Assembly: GCF_028389875.1 (NCBI RefSeq)
Contig: NC_084663.1
Coordinates: 97,949,190 to 98,013,189 of the forward strand
From: Rhea pennata
Lineage: Eukaryota > Chordata > Aves > Rheiformes > Rheidae
Direction of reading: 5' to 3'
Length of the DNA: 64,000 nt
Under the pieces are notes generated by a model. That model had not been told where the DNA came from. It saw nothing but the letters and a program-made list of their open reading frames with translations, and ran no database searches. Of this stretch, positions 43,846 through 57,100 are shown piece by piece (position 1 is the stretch's first letter; every line of letters starts with the position of its first letter). The position numbers and the translations under genes are program-made.

Positions 43846-43974
43846 TTTTTTTTTTTTTTTTTTTTGGGGGGGGGGTAGGGTGGAGGAAACATCAGTTTCT
43901 GTAATGCAAGTTATCTCATGTTTCTTTAGTTGGGGGTGAGGGGGAGGGAGGGAACATTTAAACACCCTGCATAT

Positions 43975-44010
<36 letters not shown>
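43846..44010 (+). repeat. T20-G10 tract, G-quadruplex motif, and T33 tract
   Basis: T20 (43846-43865) runs directly into G10 (43866-43875) and TAGGGTGG. A four-run G-quadruplex motif, GGGGGTGAGGGGGAGGGAGG(G), occupies 43932-43952. T33 follows at 43978-44010. No gene is associated. Confidence 0.85.
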
Positions 44011-44015
<5 letters not shown>

Positions 44016-45003
44016 AAAGAAAAAAGTTGCAGGCATCACAACTGGTATTAAAATTTTATGGGAACTCAAGACACTGACGTTTTAAACACTCCCTCCAGCC
44101 TGAGACATATTGTCAAAAAAAGGTCATTTTTGTCTTAACAGGATATTAAGATAAGATAGAAGAGATACTTCCAAAGTAGGAAGTATTACCCTCCTACATA
44201 ACAGTGGTATGGCCTCCTGGAGAACTGGCACTCATTTGGCCTCAGCCAAAATGCTTTTTGCCCTCTGGTAATAGTCCTTCACTATCTTTCTTGCAGGCAG
44301 AGTTGATAAGCTGGTAAAATTTTATCTGCAGTTTAGGGCTAGCTTCTGCCCTCTCTTCTCATCAACTCAAGAATAAACAAGACAATATCAGGCTCCAAGT
44401 AGTTAGATTCAGAATAAATAAGGCTTAGAAGCCGGAGGGGAAGAAAGAAAAGGATTTTTTTTTTTTTTTTAGGAGTACTATAGGCTGCAGAAACAGAACT
44501 AAAGTTGGAGGCTGTGCAACCTCACTTCAGCACCTGCGTGCACAAGCACTTGGCTTGCAGTGATGTGATTAGATGCCATTTTTCCCCTGGGGGCTCTGCC
44601 TCATTTTACATACAAGATAGACCTGCGTGGGGATGAAGGCAAAGTCATGTGGTGAAGAACACTGCAATCTGCATGTCCTTTTCACTGTGTTGCAGAAGCT
44701 GCCTTCCGCATGAGTCAGAAGTGAGAAAAAAATGATTTTAAGATTCATGTAATTGTTTGCTGCCTTAGTATGCCAGAAAGCTTCACCAGAGTACCTCTGC
44801 AATGGCAGGCAAGCCATTACACCAACTTTTAGACAGACAACCACTATATAACTAGTATTGTTTTCTAAAAAAACAAGATTGAAAGCCCTGGGCTTGCAAA
44901 AGCCTTCTGATTTTCATGGAAATGCTGAGTGGAAACACACAGAAGTGCCAGTGCTGTAGTAAATCCATCAGGAACCATACTTTGAATAGAAGATGTTTTT
45001 ATA

Positions 45004-45006
<3 letters not shown>

Positions 45007-45040
<34 letters not shown>
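45007..45040. repeat. (AC)17 microsatellite
   Basis: Seventeen uninterrupted AC units followed by GAGAGAG. Intergenic, likely polymorphic in length. Confidence 0.95.
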
Positions 45041-45043
<3 letters not shown>

Positions 45044-46977
45044 AGAGAAACAAATGTGGGCTTTCAGCATTTCAAGTAATGATCCCAAATTACCAGGTAC
45101 TCCACCTCAATGTTCTCTTGATTCTCTTTTCATAAGATGAGAGTAGAATCAGAGGTATTGTATGAAGATATTTTAAAGGTAAGTGCTACAAAGAAATGAA
45201 TGAGTCTAAGCAGAAGGCTATCCATTAGATATTTATCTAATGTCCTTTGCACCTACACAAGGGCACAGTCTCAAAAGAACCATTTGTCCGAGTTGCAGGC
45301 TGCAGCCACGTTCTGCCCATGCAGAGAGAGGTATGTGCAACATTTACCCTGGTATTCCAAAGAGCCAAGTAGCCTGTTATATCTCTGGGGACAAAAACAG
45401 TCACCTCGGAGGGAAGCATGCATCAGTCAGCCCCAGAACCAGGCTCTCTGAACACACGATGCCTAAAAATACATAGCTCTTCAGCTAAAGACATTAAACA
45501 GGTTGAGTAGTGACAACAGCCACACCTGCAGAGAGGGTATTGTTACTCAGCATCATAACCCTCAAAAAATAAAATCTCTTTTGCTCTTGCCAATGAAAAA
45601 TATAAAGGAGTTTACTCAGCCTTTGCAGAACATAAGCAAGGCAACAGCACAATACCATATACACCATACACTGAAGAAGTCAATGCTGAAGCAAACAGTT
45701 AGGTTGATACTGAAACGAACAAAATAGCTCTGAGAATTCCTATTGCCTTTGAAAGTCACAGCAAGGGAGTCATACACAGGATGAGGTGAATCAGTGCAAG
45801 AAAGAAAATTCAAGGGCTTTTTGGTAACCTAGATTCAAATCCAATTGCTAGATGAGATGAAAAAATAAACCAAAGATGTTTTTCTAAGCTTGATCCTTAG
45901 GGGATAAAAAGAGAAACAATTAAAGCACTTGATATGACACATAAGCAAGCAGCAATGGTTCCTGACCTTTTTTTTTGACCCATTCTAAGATTAAACAAAA
46001 TATATTGTAACTGAGCAGCATGGGATTTTTTTTCTCCAGGGCTTATCATAAGCCTCTGGATTTTTAAATTGCAATACTTCTACTTCCTTCAAAGGCTATA
46101 AGACTTTCTGGCTGTACTATAAAACACAGCTGAAATGCAACACTTCAGTATCAATATAAACAATACACACAGATATATTATTCTAAAGCACAACCCAGCC
46201 AAAACAACAGCTGCTTACTAGCTAAATTAGTTTTTAATAACTTAATACAGTGCAAACCCCTAAAACACATTGTTAGCTCAATTACTGTGAAGAAAAATTG
46301 AACTGTGATACAGATATGTGCTCTCTTACATAAAGGCTTAGCTATGTATGGAGAAATCAAGGGTTGTCCTTCCTGCTACGTGGGACATCCCGGCATTGTA
46401 AAGTGCTTGGTTTCCATGCAGAGATAACCTTTTCAGAGATACACTTTGGCTCAGAGGAACAGGATCCCACAGAATTTAATCATAATACTTTAAGTGACAA
46501 CCCACAGGCTGGAGTTAGAACAAAGACTCTGTATCATGAGATGACCATATTAAATGAAAACTGCAATCAACTATTACAGTATAATAGGTTAACCACAGAA
46601 ATCTGGGAATTTCCACTCCTATTAATTTCCTTTAGACCAGGTGGCATTACTCCCCCTTTCCCCTCATTCCCTTTTTCTTACCCCAGAGCACTAGCAGTGC
46701 TGGTAACATTTCACAGGCCATAGCACTAGCCACCTCCCTAGCTCCCCATGCAAGCCACTTCCATCATGCCTCAAACACCGAGGAGTTCATATCTGACACA
46801 GGGCTTTAAAAGGAAAAGACATCCCAAAGCCAAGCAAACAAATAAGCAGTGCATTCAAAATCCAACTCAACAGTAGTAGCTACAGTGTCCACTTCTGAGC
46901 AAGGTATGCTATCCTTGAACTGCGGATGATTTTGTCCACACAGCATGTTTTTCAAACTAGGCCATCACCTGCATGGT

Positions 46978-47052
46978 AAGACTGCAAGTTCTGCAGCAAG
47001 TCAAGACTGCAAGTTCTGCAGCAAGTCAAGACTGCAAGTTCTGCAGCAAGTC
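46978..47052. repeat. Three tandem copies of a 25-bp unit
   Basis: The unit AAGACTGCAAGTTCTGCAGC plus AAGTC occurs three times without a mismatch (46978-47002, 47003-47027, 47028-47052). Each copy includes the palindrome CTGCAG. The perfect identity suggests a recent expansion. Confidence 0.97.
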
Positions 47053-48132
47053 AAGAACATCGACTTCTTTACGCCCGAGCAAAGTGCCTTACTCCCAACA
47101 CTATGTCCTCCCCCCACCCCCAGGCCCTATTGAGGGCACATAAACCTGTAAAGGAGAAAGTTGCTGCCCCACAAGCTTTTTTCCATTGTATTCCCTTTTC
47201 AGTGGTTTCTTCACAAATCTTCTGCTTAAAAGGGAAGACAGGCACAGAAAGAAGCTACAAACTTACATAACAAGCTAAAGTTTTCAGTGTGACATAATTC
47301 TGAGTGTGACTAGCTGTGCCACATTCATGCATACTCCCAAGAAAGCAGTCAGTTTAGATCAGATTAGGGAGGAAAGATGGGAATCTATCACTGAGGATGT
47401 AAAAACCAGCAGTCTCTTCCCAACTTCATCATGCTGCAGAAGGCAAACCCTAGCGAGAGGGTTGGAAAGGAAGTCTGTTTCAGACAGAGAAAAAAATCTG
47501 AAGATTTTAAAAGTAGCCAGATGGGAAGGCATGGAGGAACTTATTTATATATAAACCAACTTTGCAAGGTTGAAAGCATTCCTTGTGAAATATGTACTTG
47601 TGTAAAAATACTTGATCTTCAGCTGCCGACAGTAAACTTGGCCTTCATTTTCAAGAAAAATAAGTAGAGAACCTCTCCTTACATCTTCAAAAGAAGACTT
47701 AAACCAAACCTATAGAGCTGGGCATCAGCAGCTTTGATAGAGTTTTTCCGCCCACTTTGCCTTACACTTATTCCAGAAAAGTGCAGTTAGAGAATTCCTG
47801 GAGAATTATGTACTTACCTCAGAATCAAGAAAACAGATGACAAACAACATAGTTCCTGGCCAGCTGTTAGCTTGAGGCTTTTGATACTTCTGCATATGAA
47901 CTCAGAGTTTTGTATTTTCTTGACACTATCTCTAAGTATATTCTATTACTTCATCAGTATTGAGTTCTTCCTAAAAAATCTATCAAAAATCTTAGATGTT
48001 CATTATATTGCTTCTTATAAACAGCCTTACTTGCTACCACTTAAATGTAAGATCATTTCCTAATGCAAAGCCATGCTTTCAGTTTATATAACACCCAGGT
48101 TCCACTGTTTGTGGAAAATATTAACAATTAAT

Positions 48133-48163
48133 AATTTTCTTAACTAATGAAGTTAAGAAAATT
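48133..48163. repeat. 13-bp perfect hairpin with 5-nt loop
   Basis: AATTTTCTTAACT (48133-48145), loop AATGA, then AGTTAAGAAAATT (48151-48163). It lies about 740 nt beyond the more likely CIP2A polyadenylation signal. Without a GC-rich stem plus T run it does not resemble a defined terminator. Confidence 0.95.
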
Positions 48164-48916
48164 CCAGACAAAGTTGCATAACTTCAGGAGAGATTAAAGA
48201 GAAGGGGAGCGATAAGATAAAGATAACATGTTAAGATGAGGTAGTAAACATCAAACTGTTGACCATCTCATCCTAAAATACAACAAGAATGAACCAGACT
48301 GTACAGCAATCAACATTGCAGAAAAAGGAAATACTGGTTTCACAGCAGGATTCAAACAATGTACAAGCAAAGTATACAGAGCCACATGCTGAATGCAAAC
48401 CTCTCCCCAAATTGTGAGATAAAAGGCAGCTACTTCCAGATAATGCAAGTACTAGAATGCTTGATTTAAAGTCTTGAGGTTGTTCTGTAGTAATACAGCT
48501 CAAGAGTCTATATATCTGCAAAACAGGCAATTGACACCCTGACATAGCACAGATAATTAAAAATCGACTCTATCGAATAGCTGTTTGTTTTGCTGGTGCC
48601 AGCTACTCTCTGTGCTAAATGAGGGAGCCGGTGAGGAAAAATGTAGTCTCATAGCATATTACATATCGCATGTAACAGGAATATGAAAAGCGCACAGGGA
48701 AGCTTATTACAGAACCATTTTCAAAGTCAACCTGCCTAAAAAAAAAAAAAGTAAAAAAAAAAAATATATTAAAAAAACAGGGAGAAAAGTAGGTTTTCAA
48801 GTAAATTTTAAACAGACAAATTTACTGGCTAGTTCCAGTAGCCACTATTCATTTGGAAAACCATTTCCAGCTAAGAAAACACAACTGTTGTCAAAGGAGT
48901 TTAATGTGTCCATGCA

Positions 48917-48922
48917 TTTATT
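48917..48922 (-). terminator. Candidate CIP2A polyadenylation signal
   Basis: AATAAA on the minus strand with a downstream GU-rich element; the alternative AATAAA at 49267-49272 would give a UTR 350 nt shorter. Confidence 0.4.
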
Positions 48923-50936
48923 TGCTATGCATTCCGACAGAGCTCAGCAACCCTTGGCTTAGAGCAATAACATACTGAAGCAGCACATTTTTTCAGGAAA
49001 AACCACCAGTCAATATTCATATACCATGCTTCTCACTGTGGATTCTATTATATCAACTCCACAGATTCATATACCATTTTCTGCGGCCATGAAGCTTTAC
49101 TGAATAATGTTACTTCAGCCGCAATTTTATCTCTTCTCTCATTCCCATTTAAAAAAAGCAGAGTCAGACTCACATTTATCAGTTTAATTAGTAACACGCT
49201 TGACATTTTAATTCCTATTTAAATTCCTTTACATTAACAGTTTTTGGCAGAAAGTTAGCAGAAATGTTTATTTACCCTTTCCCCATGACCAAGAGACTTA
49301 AGGAGAAATGAATCCATGTCTGCAAATTCACTTTGACACTCAAACTTATTAACTCATTAAACTGAAGTAAAAATTTATGGCTAATGAAGCTTGCTTTCTT
49401 ATTTGAATTTGAGAAAGTCTAACAACAAAAATCCTTACCTCAGTGATTCCAATAACCTTTTTTTTTTTTTTTTTTATAAAAAAAACCCACCTTCCTAAGA
49501 ACTTAGTTTTGTGCAAAAAGGTAGCCAAAGTGCACGTATTCTACACTTAGCAGTTATCCCTATAATTTACTTCACTTAACTGAATACATAAGACAAAATA
49601 TAACATTTTTTTTTAATTCCTGCAGTCTTCACAGAGACCAAAACAATGTTTATCATCTTACCTGTGGTTAAGTCATAAGAAATACATTTCAGGAACAGGT
49701 TAAAATAGATACAATTCATCCAGTGTTGTGCAATTGCAACTGAATGTACAAGGCTCTACTTAGACATGAGTTGAGCAGATTCATTAAGACACATTCATTA
49801 CACAACAGAAAAACATAAGGCATCTCAAATGTATTAAAATCTAGCCATTGCAAATTAGATACAAATAAAGGCAGTAATGCTACAGATAAGGATATATATT
49901 AGAACTACCAGAGTTCTGGGAGACTAACAAAATATAGCTATCGGAGTAAGAATTTTGCCAACTGCTAAAAGACATGCTAGTCATGTCACATCTAAGCAAA
50001 GAACATGCAAGTGTTTTGCCACTCAAAGCACATCACAAGTTCTGGTCTTTCATAGGAAAATTACCTTTTTTTTTAAGAAATGATATCTTCATAGTTATAC
50101 TACAAACAGTATATGAAATCTTATTTGTGTACAGAAGTGGACAACAATGACAATAGCTAGTGTACACTAGACAGGACATGCAAAACAAAGGGCAGATCTT
50201 TTTAAGGAATGAAAAAAGTATTGTTGTAGAAGTAGGAAAGTTTTATATAGTATTCTAACAAAGATTCATGTATTTCATATATCAGAATATTTTCCCTAAT
50301 TGATAGTACTTTCTGAAAATCATTCACATTTCTATTCTACTTGCTCAAATTCATATTACCTCATAATTGGAAACATCTCCACATATTTACTACATGAAAC
50401 GTGCACCAATGAACTGAAATATAGCTTTCAATGTAACATGTTCTAACAGGTACAATCCATTTTCTTTCTATGTTTGTATCTTAGACATCAGGAAGCATCA
50501 CTGAACAAATACATGGTACTCAGAGCAGTCAAAATTAACAAGATGAAAGGTTAAGCATTTTGATAATTTCTATAATGAAGCATGCTGTATGTCTGACTGC
50601 CAATAACAGAATGTACAGGAAAAAAAAAAGTCAGTGACTCCTGTTGTCCCTTTGCAGGGTTAGAAATAGTAGTCAAACAAAACAGTTGAATCCAGCTCCC
50701 AATACAGATGACTGTAGTTCTACAAGACCATTGGAAGACCTATTTGCTATACAAAAGCTCAGATTTTTCAACCAAAGTTTCCAAAATACTAGTTTTTCTT
50801 CTCAATTGACAGTCAAGCTACTTAATTTTAGGTGACATGGGTCTTTTTAGCCAGATAATATGCTAACTTTAAGTTTAAAAATCTTTACATATATTTATAC
50901 ATATGTATAAAATACTAAAACCTTTACTACAGAGCT
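48917..50936 (-). other. CIP2A: CIP2A 3' UTR (end estimated)
   Basis: Sequence downstream of the CIP2A stop codon, A/T-rich, with no splice-worthy coding continuation. Two AATAAA signals are present on the minus strand: 49272-49267 and 48922-48917. The second is followed within about 50 nt by a GU-rich stretch (CAGTTGTGTTTTC), so I place the likely end near 48.9 kb, giving a UTR of about 2 kb. Confidence 0.5.
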
Positions 50937-51107
50937 CTATAAACTGAGGTTCACTGTTTCTGCACTTAATTTGCCACCACTTAAACTGTGAATCATTGCT
51001 ATCATATTCGAGTGTTTGTGCAGTTCTTCTTGCTGTAATTTTACAACAGCTTCTTTTTCTTCCAAACGTCCCTCTAGCTGGGACTTTTGAACTTCCAGAG
51101 AAGATGC
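50937..51107 (-). CDS. CIP2A: CIP2A last coding exon
   Basis: Encodes [40 protein letters not shown] and [16 protein letters not shown], then TAG. 57 codons with the stop, phase 0. The tail after the coiled coil is nearly invariant in vertebrates, which makes this exon the firmest evidence for the gene's identity. Acceptor TTCTGCAG. Confidence 0.97.
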   Translation of the reverse strand, partial: ASSLEVQKSQLEGRLEEKEAVVKLQQEELHKHSNMIAMIHSLSGGKLSAETVNLSL

Positions 51108-54100
51108 CTGCAGAACAAACAAGATTTTTTTCAGTTGATAGAGGAGGAAATGAACATACACAATGAACTGAAGGTCGAGTGGCCTGGTGGTGAACTTAAC
51201 TTAAAACTGTACATTTTAATTTACAAGCTTGGTTGGGAAACATCTTCCTCAGCTCTCACATAGCTATATATTTGGTGCATGTGGATGATTACAGCTACTG
51301 TCACACTTCGAGAAGTTAGAGAACAAAGGAAAAGCACTATCTCTCATGTTACTATTGTCTTGCTTAAGGGACAAACACGTTCATAGGTCATCCATGTTTT
51401 ATTTCAAGCCAAAGTTAAATATTTACCAATAACAAAGGGAAATATTTGCTATATATTGGAAAATATTGCCTGAAGACATTAGCTGTGCTACAATTAGTAG
51501 AAATACTGCAAATGCTTTGCTAGACCATGCAGTTCTTTACAATTACTGACCAGTCTGCAGAGAAATGACCCTCTGCCTTATGAGTTAACAGGAAGCTTAA
51601 TATATCACCAGGCAAGGATATGCAAGCTACACTGAACTTTTCTGGCTTTTGTTTGGTTTTTGATTTTTATTTGTTTGGTTTTTGATTTTTATTGTTGTTT
51701 TTTTTTTTTTTAAAAAAAACTTTACACTACTGAGTTATCTAGCCAAACTGATGCACCTGTTTTGAAAAGAAAGGTCAATAGTTTTCTTAGAGATGAAAAT
51801 AGGTATTTTATTAGAATTTCAAATATCACCAAAAAAAACATAACATTTTGCTGGGTAGGGGTGGAAGAATTGGGGGAGAAAAACGTACCTTCTAGAGTAG
51901 CCAAAACCAGCAACTATAGAAATCACATGCTCTACTCTCTCATTTAATACAGGATGGGTTTTTTTTTTTTCTTCCAAACATTATGTACTCTCATATAATG
52001 CCTCATATAGCCCCATTAAAGCCTGACTCTCCTGACTTCTCTTAAATTCAGGCTCAGCTATTCAGAACTCGAAAGAAATACTAAGAGTATTTCTTCTTCT
52101 CCACTACCTATACTGCTCTGGTTTCTTTAGCCACTTCTACTATTGAAATATCAATTCTCCAACTCAGTTATATAGATACTTAAAATTCCAGACTAGGGGG
52201 CAGGTGAAAATAATTCTTACCTTGATACTCAGTTCTTTCCTTGCTTGTTCTGTTTTACTTAATTCCTTTCTAAGAACATCTATAGTTTCTTCCATATCCG
52301 TTTTTTCTTTCTGCCGAGCTTTCAGTTTTTCTTCCAGAACTTTTACTTTTTGTTGCAAGCCTTAAGAAAATCAACACATTAAAAGATGGGTTGCCAGACT
52401 TAGAATAGAGGTATTTAATTGCTTGTGAAACTAGTATTTTTTTTAGACCCAGCATGGCTGCTAAGTGAATTACAGAGTACTGCCATCTACTGCTGAGTTT
52501 CAGTGTCTGTTTTCCAATCATTTACTGAAGAGTTAAACTCTTGTAATTTACAGTTCCTATAGAAAATAGTTCTAAGGGACATACGCTAAAAAGATTCTGA
52601 AGGAATGTCTGATACTGTGCAGAGATTCAGTAAAACCCACGTAGACTGGAAAGTCATATTTACCTATTCTTTCAAGTAAAGTATTCAATCCATTTCATGC
52701 AATTGTTATCTCTGGCTACTTTTAAAACTTACGAGTTAGCCACTTTCTGAAGGCACATACTAAAAACACCTATTTAATCTAGCTAGTTCTGTCAATCCAA
52801 ATGATGTTTAAGAGGCTTACTTGCTATTTTGTCATCTCTGTCCTGGAGCTGTTGTAGTAATTCTTTTCTGTTATCTTCAGTTTCTTTCAGCTGGGCAGCA
52901 GTTCTAAAATGGCAAAGAAAAACTTTAACAATCAGGAAAGTTAAAACAAAAGACAACAACAATTTCACCTGCTGTCAAGAGCTTCAAATCAAATCAACAC
53001 AACTATGAATTTGCAGAACATGGGTACAGATTTCTCCCCCCACCTCTGCTTCTTCTGTGAAACAGTTTTATTTCACTCTGATCAAGGGGAAAGGGAAGAA
53101 ACCACTGGGGATAAAAAAAATCCTTGTTACAGCTTATGCCCTAGGAACTTTTTTTAAAAAAGTCACAAAGCATTCAAAACACCGTGACAGAACTGAAACT
53201 GTCATTCAGAGTCAGAACTCACTGCCATTAATAATGGAGTATACCGCTTTTTGAGCTCCTAGTATGCTCCTGTATTGACAATACTATTAGTAAAATCTGT
53301 TTCAGAGAAGCATTATTCTCTATGTAAACACATCTATGCATGAAGAGTTTTCTATATCATTTAGAATATTTTCTGGAACATCACAGAATTGTCACAGAAC
53401 TGTCAGAAAAATGACTATTTCATAAGATTTCACTGTAGCCCATATATAAGTCTGCTGCCATCCTAACTAGTTAGGGTAGTATTTAGTTTCATAATCATTT
53501 AATATATAAGCACTGTCATCTCGTATTAGTGTTATATCTATAACCTGAACACTTCATACCTCCTGAAGTTAATCTACTTTAGTCTAATTTCTAAAGACAT
53601 ATTTAATCTACCTTTGTCTTGCCTGGATGTCATCTACTGTCACTGGTTCACTTTATTTATCCACCTACTATCTACCAGTTTCTTAACTGCAGTCTCCTAC
53701 AAAGTGTGTGGAGAGGAGTGGGGGGTAGGGGAAGAATAGAAAATTGTACGTTATTTCCATTGTCCCCATTTTATTTGTGGAAGTCCAAAAATACCTATAT
53801 AATAACTGCCCCTCTCTTCTCCCCTCCCCCTCCAAAAATTGGCAGCTTCTTTCTCAGAACATGTCCCCAACTACCTTGAGCTGCATATATTGCACCGCTG
53901 AAAATAAGCATGCATATCTATTCAGTAGCAAGGAAAACCATCATCATGAAAAAAATTTCCATTTTGAATCAGAAGTCAGGGCAGTGATTTGGATTACCCT
54001 GACCACTGACTGGGCAAAAGCCAGGAAGGATAAAGTCAACTTTACAAGTCAAACCAAGAATAGAATTTATTTTGAAATTGAATACAAGGCATGTCTATGA

Positions 54101-57100
54101 GCATAATTTTGCAGAAGATTTTTCAAAGTAGTATTAAAGTTTCACAAATAAGAACCATATTCCCTTAGTCACAGGTGAAAGATACATCAGATCTTAAGCC
54201 CTTAGTTTAGGGAAAAAACATTTTGACCCTAAAACTAGCACTGAGGACAAGGAATGAAGTTTTGCACCACAGAGAGAATACCAACCATCGCTATTTGTGG
54301 TTATTTTGTTTTTAAATGAAACCACGTATTAGTTTCACTTATTTATTATAGACAAAAACTCTAAGTACCTCCAGTGTCAAACAACATTTGATATGATTAA
54401 AGAGAAACCTTGCAGCTGAAAACAAAATATGTGAAAAACTCGGGTGATAAAGACCCCCCCCCCAAACCACCCTAAAAGCATCATGTACACTGAAAACTTT
54501 TTTCACTTTTTTCTTCCTACCATTCCTACAGCCTTTATGCGGAATCTGTCCTCTCCTCAATTATATTATAGGAAAAGAAAACAAAAATGGAAATGACTGC
54601 TATAGATTTTCACCCAATAAACATATCAGTTAACCCTGAAGCTAAGTACATCTCAGATGTTACTTAAAGCACAAGAGAGACTAAATGGAGACTAAAGTGC
54701 AATTTAATTTTGCTTAAAAAAAAAAGACTGTGAACTAAACTTACTTGTCATTCTGCTGCTTCAGCGATTCATTTAGCTTTTTCATTGCTTCCACTTGTTT
54801 ATTTAGTGAATTGCATGTAATCTGTAGATCTTTATATTGTCTTTCAGTTGTTTCATGCCTACAAATAAGTTAGAAGGTTATACTTAAAAAGGGTAAGTGT
54901 TTTTGAAGAGCTTTTACTTTAATAGTTTGTCAGATAAAAGGAATACTTGACATCTCCTGAGCAATCATCCCACTTAAGCTAAAAGCAGAAAAATTTTGTG
55001 AACATAGATGGGGAAAAAAAAAACAGCTTTGGTGGGCCCCTTACATATCCTTAACAAACACTGGGAAGCAACTTTTCTCCAGCAGAGAGCTCTTAAGGAA
55101 GGACAAATGAATATGCTGACGCCTTTAGAAATTTGCATAGGCAAACCATTTGAAATTTGCCTTTTGCAGCCATCTTTTAAGGGACCCTTTGAGTCTCTAA
55201 CCTCCAGTTGTCTGGTGATGCCACATATTGAAAATACTCCTGAAGATAAACAATGCAATACACCATCAATTAAATTGATGAAGCATTATGAAATTTATGA
55301 AGCATTATCTCATGCCCTAAGCAGAGCACTATCTTCATCTTCCTACCAAAAGGAATTCCCCCCCCCCAAGTCAATTATTTAAGCATCTAACAAGCAGTAT
55401 TTAAAGTGTGCAGATTGTTTAGAAAGCAAGTTCTTCCTTTATAATCACACTGTAAGGATCACTGAACTATTTCATTCCTTTTTCAGGAAACTTACAATAC
55501 TGGACTAAGACTGTTTCATTCCACATACAACTAGTCAAGTAAATACGTGCTCATAGAGCATGTGGCTATATACAGTTAAAGCAAAAAGGGCAGCACTGCC
55601 ACAGCAACTATACTAGACGCTTATTCAAGACACTCCATAACAGCCAGAACAATTCACTTATAGGCATTCCACTGTTCCACCTCTGTGACTTCCTTATGGG
55701 TAGTGATATGCCTTCAAATTTTTTTAATACAATATTTGTTCTTGTTAAGTTAGATTCTGAGTTTTTATCAGCTTCTTTGTCTTGTTGACACCTAGGGACA
55801 AGATTAACTCATATGAATGGAAAAGCCAAGGGCTCTTTTGGCTTTTATTCTCCCAAACCAGATTCTTTTTTTCTATAAACAGATAAATAGTTTCATCCTG
55901 TGTACCTCTTGTGCTTCAAAGGCCCTTAAGATCCTAAAGGAATAATACATATAAGTGTCACTGGGAAAACGCACAATGCTTCTGTTCTCCCCACCTCACT
56001 TTTACTCAATTCCAGTCTAGTTTGCTACAGAAGTGATCACAAGATGCAAGCTCCCACCTTATACAGAAGTGCTGTGAATAGTCTAGAGAAGCAGCCAATA
56101 CAGTATGGTTTTCAAGATAGCATATAAGAGCAAAGAATGAAGCTGAGAGTATGGCACAACACCATTAGAAACCAAGCACTCTTAGTTTTGTTTCTTCAAA
56201 AGGGTATTTTTGGTTGGTTTTTTTTTTTTTTTTTTAATATACAAAACTTTTGCCTTTCCCCAGGCTGGCACTTCAGCATCTACAACTTTAGTTCTCAGAC
56301 TCTATTCAACGTATTAACTTCCTAAATAACTGAAAGGTACCTGACTATAAGCACGGAAAAAAGGGAATTTTTCATTTTATACTGTGAAGTACATGTACTG
56401 TTGTCCATCTAATGTACTTAACCATCCCAAAAAATAAACAACTTCATCACTCCAGTTGGATATGAAATAATTGCTTAGACACCTTGAGTGTCTTACCTCT
56501 GAAGAAGATCAATAGAGGATTTTTTCAGTATTTCGTGTTCTTCAGCAACTGTTTGTAGTTTTCTGTTGTGTTGAAAGAGTTGTTCAATATCATTTTGCGC
56601 CCTTTCAGCTTCCACCTGCTGAGCTTTCAGCAAAACATGAAGTTCTTCATTTTTTCGTTCTGCATCCTTCAACATGGTAGCAAGAGTTCTTGCCTTAGAA
56701 TGTGGAGAAAACCCAAAACAATTACAAATTCTGTTTTACAAGCCACTTTGTAATAGGTACGTTTGATATCTCACATCATATTTGATACCTAATATGATAG
56801 GCATTATAGGCATATATGTTAAAATATCATCAGCTATGTTAAAAAAGGGATTTCTCTCATTGAATATTAGCTGAAAATTAGGCAATTAGCTCATTCTAAA
56901 TTTCTTTAGCTCCCTTCATAGTCAGTGAGGGGAGGAGGGAAGAAGAAAGCTTAAGATCCATACATGCATGCCTTTCATAAGTTGCTGCCTGAGCTATTGA
57001 ATCTTTATAGTAAACATTAAAAAAAGGGATTATGAGCTTTCAAAGCACACCTCACTTACAAACACTGCAGTGACGCAAGATGTATTTGCAAGTTCATCTT

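Larger units (their letters stand above)
44011..48890. other. Intergenic spacer, part 3 (3' of CIP2A)
   Basis: About 4.9 kb downstream of the probable CIP2A end. It contains a microsatellite, a triple 25-bp repeat and a short perfect hairpin, each listed separately. No coding gene recognised. Confidence 0.55.

Noticed and set aside
44554-44566. CTTGCAGTGATGT, matching 13 nt of miR-499
   Set aside because: The seed region does not match, no complementary arm is nearby, and the site is intergenic, not in a MYH intron. Myosin-type microRNAs of the 208/499 family were not found in the MYH15 introns.
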